NCBI GenBank assembly: GCA_963783785.1
Contig: CAWAOQ010000003.1
Location: 32,956 to 96,955 of the forward strand
Source of the DNA: CADEEN01 sp963783785
GTDB taxonomy: Bacteria > Pseudomonadota > Gammaproteobacteria > Burkholderiales > Burkholderiaceae_C
Length of the DNA stretch: 64,000 nt
Reading direction: 5' to 3'
Part shown: one piece after another, positions 1-12,099 of the stretch
Layout of the letters: each line of letters opens with the position of its first letter
Numbering within the stretch: the first letter of the stretch is position 1
Notes under the pieces: generated by a model
The model's input: only the letters and a program-made list of their open reading frames with translations
The model's database searches: none
Told to the model about the DNA's origin: nothing
Translations under genes and position numbers: made by a program

Positions 1-189
1 GAGCATCAGCACCTGGGCGAAGTCGGCGGCGGCGAGTCCGTCGAGCGACTCGGGGCGCCAGGGCCGCACCGCCCCGCGCCATGGCACCAGCACGCTCTGC
101 GCCCAGCGCGTGCCGTTGATCCAGACCGCGCCAGGCTCGTGGCGCGAGATCGCGTTGGTGCCGGCGAGGCTGTCGGGCTGGAACTTCAT
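1..189 (-). CDS. Mth938-like (DUF498) domain protein, 3'-truncated by window edge
   Basis: Only the first 63 codons are inside the window; the gene continues off the left edge. It starts at an ATG at 189 and begins MKFQPDSLAGTNAIS, then a WINGTRW segment, which resembles the small Mth938/NDUFAF3-like family (about 120-130 residues, function in bacteria poorly defined). It is divergent from the aminotransferase gene, with a 55-bp gap. The family call rests on the N-terminal half only. Confidence 0.6.
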   Translation of the reverse strand, partial: MKFQPDSLAGTNAISRHEPGAVWINGTRWAQSVLVPWRGAVRPWRPESLDGLAAADFAQVLML

Positions 190-230
190 GCGTGGTTAAA
201 TTGTAGTTTCCGCAGCGCAACATCGTCGCC

Positions 231-235
231 AGGAG
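231..235 (+). promoter_or_regulatory. AGGAG ribosome binding site for a TTG start
   Basis: AGGAG lies 9 nt before TTG at 245, which opens the long aminotransferase frame. An ATG at 237 is nearer, but its frame is only three codons (ATG TCC CTT TGA), so the Shine-Dalgarno site decides for the TTG. Confidence 0.55.
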
Positions 236-244
236 CATGTCCCT

Positions 245-1471
245 TTGAAGCCCATCCTCAAGTCCGGCAAGCTCGCCAATGTCGGCTATGACATCCGCGG
301 CCCGGTGCTGGACAAGGCCCGTCAGATGGAGGACGAGGGCCACAAGATCATCAAGCTCAACATCGGCAACATCGCCGCGTTCGGCCTCGAGCCGCCGGAC
401 GAGATCGTGCAGGACATGATCCGCAACGTGCCGCATGCGGCCGGCTACACCGACAGCAAGGGCCTGTTCGCGCCGCGCAAGGCGGTCGTGCACTACACGC
501 AGGAGAAGCACGTCGCCGGCGTGACGGTCGATGACGTCTACCTCGGCAACGGCGCGTCCGAGCTGATCGCGATGAGCATGAATGCGCTGCTCGACGCCGG
601 CGACGAGGTGCTGATCCCGTCGCCCGACTACCCGCTCTACACCGCGGTGGTGTCGCTTTCCAGCGGCACGCCGGTGCACTACCGCTGCGACGAAGGCGCC
701 GGTTGGCTGCCGGACCTGGACGACATCCGCCGCAAGGTGACGCCGAACACCAAGGCCATCGTCGTCATCAATCCCAACAACCCGACCGGCGCGCTGTACC
801 CGGACGACGTGCTGCAGGGCATCGTCGAGATCGCGCGGACGCACCAGCTGATCGTCTTCGCCGACGAGATCTACGACAAGACGCTGTACGACGGCAACAC
901 CCACACCAGCATCGCCTCGCTGGCCGACGACGTGCTGTTCGTGACATTCAACGGTCTCTCGAAGAACTACCGTTCGTGCGGCTACCGTGCCGGCTGGATG
1001 GTGGTGTCGGGCGACAAGCGCCACGCCAGGGACTACATCGAGGGCCTGAACATGCTCGCCTCGATGCGGCTGTGCGCCAACACGCCCGGCCAGCTGGCGA
1101 TCCAGACCGCGCTTGGCGGCTACCAGAGCATCAAGGACCTGGTGGCTCCGACCGGCCGGCTGTGCCGCCAGCGCGACGTGGCCTACAGTCTGTTGACACA
1201 GATCCCGGGCGTCAGCGTCGTCAAGCCCAAGGCCGCGCTGTACATGTTCCCGCGCCTCGACCCTAAGCTCTACCCGATCGAAGACGACCAGCAGTTCGCC
1301 TACGAGTTGCTGGCCGAGGAGAAGGTGCTGATCGTGCAGGGCTCGGGCTTCAACGTGCCCGACAACGAGCACTTCCGCATCGTCTTCCTGCCCAACTCCG
1401 ATGACCTGACCGAGGCGATCGGCCGCATCGCCCGCTTCCTCGACCACTACCGCAAACGGCATCACTCGTGA
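245..1471 (+). CDS. alaA: Alanine-type aminotransferase (class I/II PLP)
   Basis: PLP-dependent aminotransferase of fold type I, 408 aa, closest in appearance to AlaA/YfbQ, which makes alanine from pyruvate and glutamate in the cytoplasm. Visible landmarks are NPNNPTGALY (about residue 176), the DEIYDK segment, and the PLP lysine in SKNYR (Lys240), followed by the GYRAGWM stretch. The start is TTG with AGGAG 9 nt upstream. The stop overlaps a GTG start for the next gene (GTGA), so translation is probably coupled to homoserine dehydrogenase. The order aminotransferase-hom-thrC is common in betaproteobacteria, where the aminotransferase probably serves alanine or related amino-acid synthesis. 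Exact substrate is inferred. Confidence 0.85.
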   Translation: MKPILKSGKLANVGYDIRGPVLDKARQMEDEGHKIIKLNIGNIAAFGLEPPDEIVQDMIRNVPHAAGYTDSKGLFAPRKAVVHYTQEKHVAGVTVDDVYLGNGASELIAMSMNALLDAGDEVLIPSPDYPLYTAVVSLSSGTPVHYRCDEGAGWLPDLDDIRRKVTPNTKAIVVINPNNPTGALYPDDVLQGIVEIARTHQLIVFADEIYDKTLYDGNTHTSIASLADDVLFVTFNGLSKNYRSCGYRAGWMVVSGDKRHARDYIEGLNMLASMRLCANTPGQLAIQTALGGYQSIKDLVAPTGRLCRQRDVAYSLLTQIPGVSVVKPKAALYMFPRLDPKLYPIEDDQQFAYELLAEEKVLIVQGSGFNVPDNEHFRIVFLPNSDDLTEAIGRIARFLDHYRKRHHS

Positions 1472-2810
1472 ACACACCTGCTAACGCCAACACGGCGATG
1501 ACGCCGATCCAGGTCGGCCTGCTGGGCATCGGCACCGTCGGCTCTGGCACCTTCCACGTGCTGGCGCGCAACCAGCAGGAGATCCTGCGTCGCGCTGGAC
1601 GCGGCATCCGGATCGCGATGGTGGCCGACCTCGACACCGCGCGCGCCAGGGCCATCGTCGGTGACGCTGCCGAAGTCGTGGCCGATGCGCGCCAGGTGAT
1701 CGCCAACCCGGCCATCGAGATCGTCGTCGAGCTGATCGGTGGCACAGGCATCGCACGCACGCTGGTGCTCGAGGCGATCGCCGAGGGCAAGCACGTGGTC
1801 ACGGCCAACAAGGCCCTGCTGGCGGTGCACGGCAACGAGATCTTCGCCGCGGCACGCGAGCGCGGCGTGATGGTCGCCTTCGAGGCGGCGGTTGCGGGTG
1901 GCATCCCGATCATCAAGGCGCTGCGCGAGGGTCTGACGGCCAACCGCATCGAGTGGGTGGCCGGCATCATCAACGGCACCACCAACTTCATCCTCTCGCG
2001 AGATGCGCGCCAAGGGCCTGGACTTCGGCGAGGTCCTGAAGGAGGCGCAGCGTCTGGGCTATGCCGAGACCGACCCGACGTTCGACATCGAAGGCATCGA
2101 CGCCGCGCACAAGGCCACCATCATGAGCGCGATCGCGTTTGGCGTGCCGGTGCAGTTTGCCAAGGCGTACGTCGAGGGGATCACCAGGCTGCAGACGGTG
2201 GACATCCGCTATGCCGAGCAACTCGGCTATCGCATCAAGCTGCTGGGCATCACCAAGCGCCGTGAGCACGGCATCGAACTGCGCGTTCACCCGACGCTGG
2301 TGCCTTCCAAGCGGCTGATCGCCAATGTCGAGGGCGCGATGAACGCGGTGATGGTGCAGGGTGACGCGGTGGGCACCACGCTCTACTACGGCAAGGGCGC
2401 CGGTGCCGAACCGACCGCCAGTGCCGTGGTGGCCGACCTCGTCGACATCACGCGCCTGGCCACCGCGGACCCCGACCACCGCGTACCGCACCTGGCGTTC
2501 CAGCCCGATGCGATGGCCGACACGCCGATCCTGCCGATCGAGCAGGTGGTCACGGCGTTCTACCTGCGCCTGGTGGTGGCCGACGAGGCCGGCGTGCTGT
2601 CCAAGATCACCACCATCCTGGCCGACCAGGCCATCTCGATCGACGCCGTGCTGCAACGTGAATCGGCCGAGGGCGAGCGCCAGACCGACCTGATCATCCT
2701 GACGCACGACACCGTCGAGGGCCGCATGCGCGACGCGCTGGCGCAGATGCAGGCGCTTGCCGACGGTGCTGGCGCCGATCGTCAGCATTCGCAAGGAAGA
2801 GCTCGCCTGA
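1468..2810 (+). CDS. hom: Homoserine dehydrogenase, two frameshifts
   Basis: NADPH-dependent reduction of aspartate semialdehyde to homoserine, the branch to threonine and methionine. The N-terminal dinucleotide motif GLLGIGTVGSG, the catalytic-domain segment INGTTNFIL and a C-terminal ACT domain (LVVADEAGVLSKITTILAD) are all present. The reading frame breaks twice by single-base gains: an extra C near 1999 (TCG-c-GAG ATG) and an extra G near 2768. Repairing both gives about 446 aa, or 436 aa from the alternative ATG at 1498, which matches the family's usual length. GTG at 1468 overlaps the alaA stop; ATG at 1498 is equally possible because homologues usually begin at MTPIQVG. An essential biosynthetic gene with clean similarity either side of each break suggests sequence error rather than loss. 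Confidence 0.85.
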
Positions 2811-2815
2811 GCGCC

Positions 2816-4223
2816 ATGCGGTACATCAGCACCCGGGGCGACGCCACCGAGCGCCGCTTCTGCGACATCCTGCTGGAGGGCCTGGCCCCGGACGGGGGGC
2901 TGTACCTGCCGGTGCGGTACCCGCGCATCGACGCGGCGCACGCTGGCGCGCTGGCGCACGTTGCCCTACGCCGAGCTGGCGTTCGAGATCCTGTCGCTCT
3001 ACATCGACGACATTCCGCCCGACGACCTGCGCGGGCTGTGCCGCAGGACGTACACCGCGGCGGTATTCGGCAGCGAGGCCATCGTGCCGCTGAAGCCACT
3101 GGAGCCGGGTGTCGCACTGGAGGCCTTGTCGAACGGCCCGACGCTGGCCTTCAAGGACATCGCGATGCAGTTGCTCGGCGCGCTGTTCGAGTACGAACTG
3201 GCGCGGCGCGGCGAATCGCTGAACATCCTCGGCGCGACCTCGGGCGACACCGGCAGCGCGGCCGAGTACGCGATGCGCGGCAAGCGCGGCATCCGCGTCT
3301 TCATGCTCAGCCCGAACGGCCGCATGAGCCCGTTCCAGCAGGCGCAGATGTTCAGCCTGCAAGACGCCAACATCCACAACCTGGCGGTCGACGGCGTGTT
3401 CGACGATTGCCAGGACATCGTCAAGGCGGTCAGCAACGACCTGGACTTCAAGCGCCGCCTGCGCATCGGCACCGTCAACTCGATCAACTGGGCGCGGCTG
3501 CTGGCGCAGGTCGTCTACTACTTCGCAGGCTACTTCCAGGCGACGACGGCAGACACGGAACGGGTCAGCTTTGCCGTGCCGTCGGGCAACTTCGGCAACA
3601 TCTGCGCCGGCCACATCGCGCGCATGATGGGTTTGCCGATCGACCGGCTGGTCTGCGCGACCAACGAGAACGACGTGCTCGATGAGTTCTTCCGCACCGG
3701 CCGCTACCGCCCACGGGCCAGCGCCGAGACGCACGAGACATCGAGCCCGTCGATGGACATCTCCAAGGCCAGCAACTTCGAGCGTTTCGTCTTCGACCTG
3801 CTCGGCCGCGACGGTGCGCGCGTGCGGAGCCTGTTCGACACCGAGTTGCGTGCCCGCGGTGCCTTCACGCTGGCGCCCGGGGAGTTCGGTCGCATCGCCG
3901 ACTTCGGTTTCGTTTCCGGCACCAGCACGCACGCCGACCGCCTGGCCACGATCCGCGACACCTGGCAGCGCTTCGGCATCGTGATCGACACCCACACCGC
4001 CGATGGCCTCAAGGTCGGCCGGGAACATCGCCGCGATGGGCAGATGCTGCTGGTGCTCGAAACGGCGCTGCCGGCCAAGTTCGCGGCCACGATCCACGAG
4101 GCGATCGGCCGCGATCCCGATCGGCCGCCGGGGTTCGACGGCATCGAAGACCTGCCCAAGCGCTACACGGTGGTGCCTGCCGAAGTCGACGCGGTCAAGC
4201 GCTACATCGAAGGCCATGTCTGA
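2816..4223 (+). CDS. thrC: Threonine synthase, one frameshift
   Basis: PLP enzyme converting O-phosphohomoserine to threonine. It begins MRYISTRGDATERRFCDILLEG, the typical N-terminus, and carries the PLP-lysine segment NGPTLAFKD and the phosphate-binding ATSGDTGSAA stretch. An extra C near 2939 breaks the frame between the IDAA and TLARWRTLPYAELAFE segments; with it removed the protein is 468 aa, normal for the bacterial class with the extra N-terminal domain. It starts 5 nt after hom and overlaps the start of moeA, so alaA-hom-thrC-moeA look like one transcription unit. Confidence 0.87.
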
Positions 4224-5476
4224 CCCCGTACGGTCGCGCCCGCCGCTGCTGAGCCTCGACGACGCGCTGGTGCGTCTGTGCGAGGGCGCGGCCACCGCGC
4301 GCATCGCCGAGGTGGAAGTCGCATCGACCTTCGATGCGCTGGGCCGCGTGCTGGCAGCCGATGTGGTGTCGTCCATCGACGTGCCGCCCGCCGACAACAC
4401 CTCGATGGACGGTTACGCGGTGCGTGCCGCCGACGTGACAACCGCTGGCGCGGCATTGCCGGTCAGCCAGCGCATCCCGGCTGGCCACGTCGGGTGTCCC
4501 GCTGGCGGAGGGCACGGCGGCACGGATCTTCACCGGCGCGCAATTGCCGCCGGGCGCCGACGCCGTGGTGATGCAGGAGCAGTGCGAGGCGACGGCCGAT
4601 GCCGTCCGCATCAACGCCGTGCCGGTGGCCGGCCAGTGGATCCGTCGCCGCGGCGAAGACGTTCGTCGCGGATCGACGGTGCTCACCAGAGGCACCCGCC
4701 TGACGCCGCAGGCGCTCGGGCTGGCGGCCGGCGTTGGCGCCGCGACGCTCGGCGTCTGCCGCCGACCGCGGGTGGCGTTGTTCTCCACCGGCGACGAGCT
4801 GGTGATGCCGGGGGCAGTGGCGCCCGAGCTGCTGCCGCCGGGCGCGATCTACAACTCCAATCGTTTCACGCTGCGGGCGCTGCTGCAGGCGGCCGGCTGC
4901 GAGGTCACCGACCTGGGTATCGTGCCGGACCGGCTCGATGCGACACGCGACGAATTGCGCCGTGCTGCGGTGGCACACGATCTGATCCTCAGTTCCGGTG
5001 GCGTGTCGGTCGGCGAGGGGGATCACATCAAACCGGCCGTTGCCGCCGAGGGCCGGATCGAACTCTGGCAGGTCGCGATCAAGCCCGGCAAGCCGCTCGC
5101 ATTCGGGGCCGTGCGTCGCGCGGATGGCGGCGAAACGCTCTTCATGGGGCTGCCCGGAAACCCGGTTTCGAGCTTCGTGACCTTCCTGCTCGCCGTTGCG
5201 CCGGTGTTGCGCGTGATGCAGGGCATGGCTGCGGCACTGCCCGAGGCCTTGCCGTTGCAGGCCCATTTCGACTGGCCCCGCCCGGACCTGCGGCGCGAGT
5301 TTCTGCGTGTGCGTCGCAACGCGGCAGGCGGACTCGATCTGTTTGCCAACCAGAGCTCGGGTGTGCTGACCTCGGCAGTCTGGGCCGATGGTCTGGTCGA
5401 CAACCCGCCGGGCCGCGCGATCGCGAACGGCGATGTCGTGGCCTACCGGCCGCTGGCGGCACTGATCGGAAGCTGA
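4216..5476 (+). CDS. moeA: Molybdopterin molybdenumtransferase MoeA, one frameshift
   Basis: Inserts molybdate into adenylylated molybdopterin, a late step of molybdenum cofactor synthesis. The N-terminal domain has DNTSMDGYAVRA; the central domain has FSTGDELV, LSSGGVSVGEGD and the KPGKPLAFG and GLPGNPVSSF segments typical of MoeA. An extra G in the GGG at 4492-4494 breaks the frame before PLAEGTAARIFTGAQLPPGAD; the repaired protein is 419 aa, normal length. Its start codon overlaps the thrC end by 8 nt, and moaD follows 7 nt after its stop. Confidence 0.87.
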
Positions 5477-5483
5477 GGCTGCG

Positions 5484-5735
5484 ATGCAGGTCACCGTGCG
5501 CTACTTCGCCGCGCTCCGCGAGGCCCTGGGATCCCAGGAAGTGGTGCCGGTGGCGACCGGTGCCACGCTCGGCGCGTTGCGCGATCAGCTGATCGCCGCA
5601 AGCCCGCGCCACGCGGATGTGCTGCGGCGCGGACGCGCACTGCGTTGCGCCGTGAACCAGGCGCTCGCCGACGAATCCGTGCAACTCGAGGACGGTGCCG
5701 AGGTGGCGTTCTTCCCGCCGGTGACGGGCGGCTGA
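5484..5735 (+). CDS. moaD: Molybdopterin synthase small subunit MoaD
   Basis: Ubiquitin-fold sulfur carrier of molybdopterin synthase, 83 aa. The C-terminus is PPVTGG; the terminal Gly-Gly is the site of adenylation and thiocarboxylation. It lies between moeA and moaE with short gaps, as expected for a cofactor operon. Confidence 0.92.
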   Translation: MQVTVRYFAALREALGSQEVVPVATGATLGALRDQLIAASPRHADVLRRGRALRCAVNQALADESVQLEDGAEVAFFPPVTGG

Positions 5736-5749
5736 GACACAATGTATTG

Positions 5750-6241
5750 ATGGTTCCGCCGCGCGTTCGCATCCAGCACGAAGATTTCGACGCCGGCCGC
5801 GAAATCGCGGCGCTGCGCGAGTCCGATGCGGCCGTCGGTGCAGTTGCCGCCTTCATCGGAACGGTGCGTGACCGCAGCGACGGCGCCGGTCCGGCCGACA
5901 CCGTGCGCATGGAACTCGAGCACTACCCGGGCATGACCGAGCGCGCGATCGAGTCGATGATCGATGCCGCGCAGCAGCGCTTCGAGATTCGCGCCGCGCG
6001 AGTGATCCACCGCGTCGGCGCGCTGGCGCCGCGAGACCAGATCGTGTTGGTGGTGGTGACTTCCGCACACCGCGGCGACGCCTTCTCGGCTTGTCAATTC
6101 CTGATGGACTACCTGAAGACGCAGGCGCCGTTCTGGAAGAAGGAGCACCGCCCCGACGGCAGCGCCGAATGGGTCGATGCCCGCGTCACCGATGACGCTG
6201 CGCTCGAGCGCTGGGGCCTGAAGAGCGGCAACGCGGCATGA
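5750..6241 (+). CDS. moaE: Molybdopterin synthase large subunit MoaE
   Basis: Catalytic subunit that uses MoaD thiocarboxylate to convert precursor Z to molybdopterin. The 163-aa protein from ATG 5750 has AFIGTVRDRS, the LEHYPGMTE segment, IHRVGAL and the C-terminal PFWKKE with the conserved lysines. Upstream ATG at 5742 is out of frame (stops after two codons). The stop overlaps the crcB start as ATGA, implying coupled translation. Confidence 0.92.
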   Translation: MVPPRVRIQHEDFDAGREIAALRESDAAVGAVAAFIGTVRDRSDGAGPADTVRMELEHYPGMTERAIESMIDAAQQRFEIRAARVIHRVGALAPRDQIVLVVVTSAHRGDAFSACQFLMDYLKTQAPFWKKEHRPDGSAEWVDARVTDDAALERWGLKSGNAA

Positions 6242-6645
6242 CCGCCGCCGTGTCTGCCCCCCTCGCTCCCGCGCTGCTGGCGGTGTTCGTCGGCGCGGGC
6301 TGCGGTGCCTGCCTGCGTTTCGCGCTCGGCCAGACACTCAACCGCCTGCTGCCGCAACTGCCGCTCGGCACGCTGGTCGCCAACCTGATCGGCGGTTACC
6401 TGGTTGGGGTCGCGATCGCCTTCTTCGCCTGGCGCAGCGAACTGTCGGTGCTGTGGCGGCTGGCGTTGATCACGGGATTCCTCGGTGGCCTGACCACGTT
6501 CTCGACCTTCTCGGCCGAAGTGGTCAACGCGTTCTCGCGCGGTGATCTCGGCTGGGCCCTGGCCACCGCGGCGGCCCACCTTGCCGGCTCGTTGCTGCTC
6601 ACGGTGCTTGGCCTGGCGACCGTGCGCATGTTCATCGCGGGCTGA
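6238..6645 (+). CDS. crcB: Fluoride channel CrcB/FluC
   Basis: Small inner-membrane fluoride exporter, 135 aa with four predicted hydrophobic segments. Family motifs are GAGCGACLRF near residue 20, PLGTLVANLIGG, and GFLGGLTTFSTFS, which contains the conserved pore Thr/Phe residues and Na-site turn. It overlaps moaE by 4 nt. No fluoride riboswitch can be seen because there is no leader; expression would follow the molybdopterin operon. Confidence 0.93.
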   Translation: MTAAVSAPLAPALLAVFVGAGCGACLRFALGQTLNRLLPQLPLGTLVANLIGGYLVGVAIAFFAWRSELSVLWRLALITGFLGGLTTFSTFSAEVVNAFSRGDLGWALATAAAHLAGSLLLTVLGLATVRMFIAG

Positions 6646-6696
6646 ATCGTTCATACCGCCGCCGATTCCGGGCAGCGCCTATATAGTGCGGCCGTC

Positions 6697-7206
6697 ATGA
6701 GCGACGCGCCAGCCCCCAATGGCCAACATCTCGATCCGCGCGCGCTGCGCACGGCGCTGGGCGGCTTTGCCACCGGCGTGACGGTCGTCACCTGTCGCGA
6801 CGCGGCGGGCGCGCCGGTCGGATTGACCGTCAACTCCTTCAATGCCTTGTCGCTGGAGCCACCGCTCGTGCTGTGGTCACTGCGGCTCGCGAGCCCGAAT
6901 CTGGCGGCGTTCGATGCGGCCACGCATTTCGCGATCAACGTGCTTGCAGAAGCGCAGGTGGATCTGTCGCGGCGTTTCGCGTCGGTGCAACCCGGCAAGT
7001 TCGACGACGGTCTGTGGCTCGACGGCTCGTCCGGTGTGCCGCTGCTGGCTGGTAGTGTCGCGACTTTCGAATGCGAAGCGGCATCCAGCCAGACTGCCGG
7101 GGACCATCGCCTGTACATCGGCCGCGTGCTGGCGGCCGCGACGCAGTCGGTGCCGCCGCTGCTGTTTCACGCCGGGCGTTATCACCTGCTGGGGGAGATC
7201 CTTTGA
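6697..7206 (+). CDS. Flavin reductase family protein (FMN-binding)
   Basis: 169-aa split-barrel flavin reductase-like protein of the HpaC/ActVB type, which supplies reduced flavin to partner monooxygenases or other enzymes. Typical segments are LGGFATGVTVVTCRD, the TVNSFNALSLEPPLVLWSL flavin-binding region and the C-terminal FHAGRYHLL. No monooxygenase partner is adjacent; the next genes are a hydrolase and an acyl-CoA dehydrogenase, so the role is unassigned. A TATAGT sequence at 6682-6687 close to the ATG could be a -10 element. Confidence 0.8.
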   Translation: MSDAPAPNGQHLDPRALRTALGGFATGVTVVTCRDAAGAPVGLTVNSFNALSLEPPLVLWSLRLASPNLAAFDAATHFAINVLAEAQVDLSRRFASVQPGKFDDGLWLDGSSGVPLLAGSVATFECEAASSQTAGDHRLYIGRVLAAATQSVPPLLFHAGRYHLLGEIL

Positions 7207-7257
7207 TCCATCCACCGCATCCTGGCCGGCCGGCGGCAGGCGCTGCCTGGCCATCGC

Positions 7258-8070
7258 ATGAACGAGGCCGTATTGGTGCGCGAGGCACCGTTGGCCCACC
7301 TGCGCTGGGGCCGTGGCGAGCGTGTGGTCGTGCTGCTGCACGGGCTTGGCGGCGGCCGAACCGCCTGGGGCGATGCGCTCTCAGGTACCGGACCTGCACT
7401 CGCCGCTGCGGGGTTCACCGCGGTGGCGGTCGACCTGCCGGGGTATGGCGATTCGCCGGCTATCGATCCGTACGACATCGCCGGTCTGGCCGCGGCCGTG
7501 GTGGCGTTGGTCGACTGGCTGCAACCGCAGCGCTGCGCACTGGTCGGTCACAGCATGGGCGGAATGGTCGCCCAGGAGGTCATGGCGCGGGCACCGCAGC
7601 GGGTGCAGGCACTGGCGATCAGCGGCACGTCAGCGGCGTTCGGCAATGCGGATCGCCGCTGGCAGGCCGAATTCATGGCGCAGCGACTGGGTCCGCTCGA
7701 TGCCGGCCGCGGCATGGTGGCGTTGGCGCCGGGCCTGGTGCTCGGGATGGCTTCGCCGACCGCGCCGCACGACGCGGTGGCGCGTGCCGCACTGTTGATG
7801 TCCGGCGTGCCCGAGGCAACCTATCGTCAGGCCCTTCACGCCATCGCCGGATTCGACCGCCGCGAGTTGCTGCGCGACTTGCGCCTGCCGGTGCTGTGCC
7901 TGGCCGGCGAGCACGACCGCAGCACGCCGCCGGCTCTGATGGCGCAGATGGCCGCACGCATCGCCGATGCCGAATTCGTGTGCGTGCCTCGCATGGGCCA
8001 TCTGGCGAACATGGAGGCGCCCGAGCCTTTCAACGCCGCGCTGATCGATTTCCTGTCGCGCCGCTTCTGA
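7258..8070 (+). CDS. Alpha/beta hydrolase
   Basis: 270-aa alpha/beta-fold hydrolase. It has the oxyanion-hole segment LHGLGGGRTAW, the nucleophile elbow GHSMGG (Ser near residue 100), an acid region EHDRSTPP and the catalytic-His segment MGHLANMEAP. The overall pattern resembles enol-lactone hydrolases such as PcaD, but no beta-ketoadipate genes are present, so substrate is unknown. It lies 13 nt before an acyl-CoA dehydrogenase gene and is probably cotranscribed with it and the flavin reductase. Confidence 0.8.
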   Translation: MNEAVLVREAPLAHLRWGRGERVVVLLHGLGGGRTAWGDALSGTGPALAAAGFTAVAVDLPGYGDSPAIDPYDIAGLAAAVVALVDWLQPQRCALVGHSMGGMVAQEVMARAPQRVQALAISGTSAAFGNADRRWQAEFMAQRLGPLDAGRGMVALAPGLVLGMASPTAPHDAVARAALLMSGVPEATYRQALHAIAGFDRRELLRDLRLPVLCLAGEHDRSTPPALMAQMAARIADAEFVCVPRMGHLANMEAPEPFNAALIDFLSRRF

Positions 8071-8083
8071 CCCGAGGTCCGCC

Positions 8084-9350
8084 ATGCCGGAGCCGATCCT
8101 GCCCCCCATCGCCGGCGATTCCACCGCGCTGACGGCGAAGCAGACCGAGCTGGTCGGCCTGGCCGCCCGTCTCGGGCGGGAGCGGTTTGCGCCGCGGGCC
8201 GCACGCTGGGACCGTGAGGCGAGCTTCCCGATCGACAACTTCAACGACCTGCGCGAGGCCGGGCTGCTGGCGATCTGCGTGCCCGAGGCCCATGGTGGCC
8301 TGGGCGCGGACTTCGCCACCTACGCGCTGGTCGCGGCCGAGATCGGCCGCCACTGCGGCTCGACGGCGCTGTCGTTCAACATGCACGTCTGCTCGACGAT
8401 GTGGTCGGGTTTCATCGCCGATGCGCTGGACATGAGCCCGTTGCAGCGTGCCGACCACGAGCGCGTCCGCGCCATTCATTACGCCCGCGTGATCGAACAG
8501 GGCAAGGTCTACTCGCAACCGTTCTCCGAGGGCGGTGCCGCAGCTGCGGGCAAGGCACCTTGGAGCACGCTGGCGCTGCGCACCGACGGGGGATACCGCG
8601 TCAGCGGCAGGAAGATCTTCGCCTCGCTGTCGGGCGCCGCCGACTACCACGGCGTCCTGTGCACCCTCGAGACACCGGCGCACGGCGGCGGTACGTTGCG
8701 CGACGCGCTGTACCTGGCCATCCCGGCCGACGCAGCCGGCGTCACGGTCAGCGGCGACTGGGATCCTTTGGGCATGCGTGGCACGGTCAGCCGCACGCTG
8801 CTGTTCGACGATGTGTTCGTGCCCGACGAGGCCCGTCTGATGCCCGAAGGCCTCTACTTCCAGGCGACGCAGCGTTTCCCGTACATGTTCACCACGTTGT
8901 CGCCGACCTACATGGGCATCGCGCAGGCAGCTTACGATTTCACCGTCGCGTACCTGCGCGGTGAAGTGCCGGGCGCGGCGGGGGTCAAGCGTCGGATGTA
9001 CCCGACCAAGCAGCTCGCCGTGGCGGACATGCGCGTCAGGCTCGAGCAGACTCGGGCGCTGTTCCTGCAGACCGTCGCGAGAGGCGCGGTTCGATCCGGA
9101 CAACGACGCGCGGATGCGCCTGCTCGCGATGCACTGCGCGGTGATGGAGAACGCCAACGAGATCTGTCGCCTCGCGCTGCGCACCTGCGGCGGCCAGGCG
9201 ATGTTGAAATCGTTGCCGCTCGAGCGCTTGTACCGCGACTCGCGCTGTGGCTCGCTGATGCTGCCTTGGACCGCCGAGCTGTGTACCGATCGCCTGGGTC
9301 GCGAGAGCCTGTACGAGGCCGGTGAGGGCGACGAGGCGATCGACGCCTGA
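8084..9350 (+). CDS. Acyl-CoA dehydrogenase family protein, one frameshift
   Basis: FAD-dependent acyl-CoA dehydrogenase-type flavoprotein, about 421 aa after repair. The N-terminal helical domain has LREAGLLAICVPEAHGGLGAD; the middle domain has the YSQPFSEGG and WDPLGMRGTVSRTLLFDDV segments; the C-terminal helical domain ends near RTCGGQAMLKSLPLERLYRDSR. An extra A near 9080 shifts the frame (GTC GCG a GAG GCG CGG). A fatty-acid-type acyl substrate cannot be specified; some members of this subgroup act on non-CoA substrates. It ends 38 nt before the clpB heat-shock promoter. Confidence 0.8.
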
Positions 9351-9388
9351 ATTCGCCTCTGGCTTGAGCCAGGACAAGCGCCGCGGCC

Positions 9389-9414
9389 CTTGAAAAACGG
9401 TCGTCCGCGCCCAC
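9389..9414 (+). promoter_or_regulatory. Sigma-32 heat-shock promoter of clpB
   Basis: CTTGAAA at 9389-9395 is an exact sigma-32 -35 element. After a 13-nt spacer, GCCCAC at 9409-9414 matches CCCCAT at 4 of 6 positions. A start near 9421 would leave a leader of about 25 nt before the ATG at 9446. Confidence 0.65.
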
Positions 9415-9445
9415 GTCGGTGGCAGTTGTTCAACCGCCCCTCATC

Positions 9446-12046
<2,601 letters not shown>

Positions 12047-12053
12047 GAGCCCG

Positions 12054-12077
12054 GGCGGCATCGGTCGCGATGCCGCC
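12054..12077. terminator. Hairpin between convergent genes after clpB
   Basis: A 9-bp inverted repeat (GGCGGCATC / GATGCCGCC) with a 6-nt loop lies 7 nt after the clpB stop and before the convergent roadblock gene. No U-tract follows, so it may only be a processing or pausing hairpin. Confidence 0.4.
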
Positions 12078-12099
12078 ACCCCACGGCACGCCGGCAAGC

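Noticed and set aside
237..248. Leader peptide ATG TCC CTT TGA before alaA
   Set aside because: Only three codons; AGGAG is too close to this ATG and properly spaced for the TTG of the long frame.
4485..4500. Programmed frameshift in moeA
   Set aside because: The GGG site is not a known slippery heptamer, and similar +1 breaks occur in many unrelated genes of the window.
6200..6260. Possible fluoride riboswitch before crcB
   Set aside because: crcB overlaps moaE by 4 nt and has no untranslated leader.
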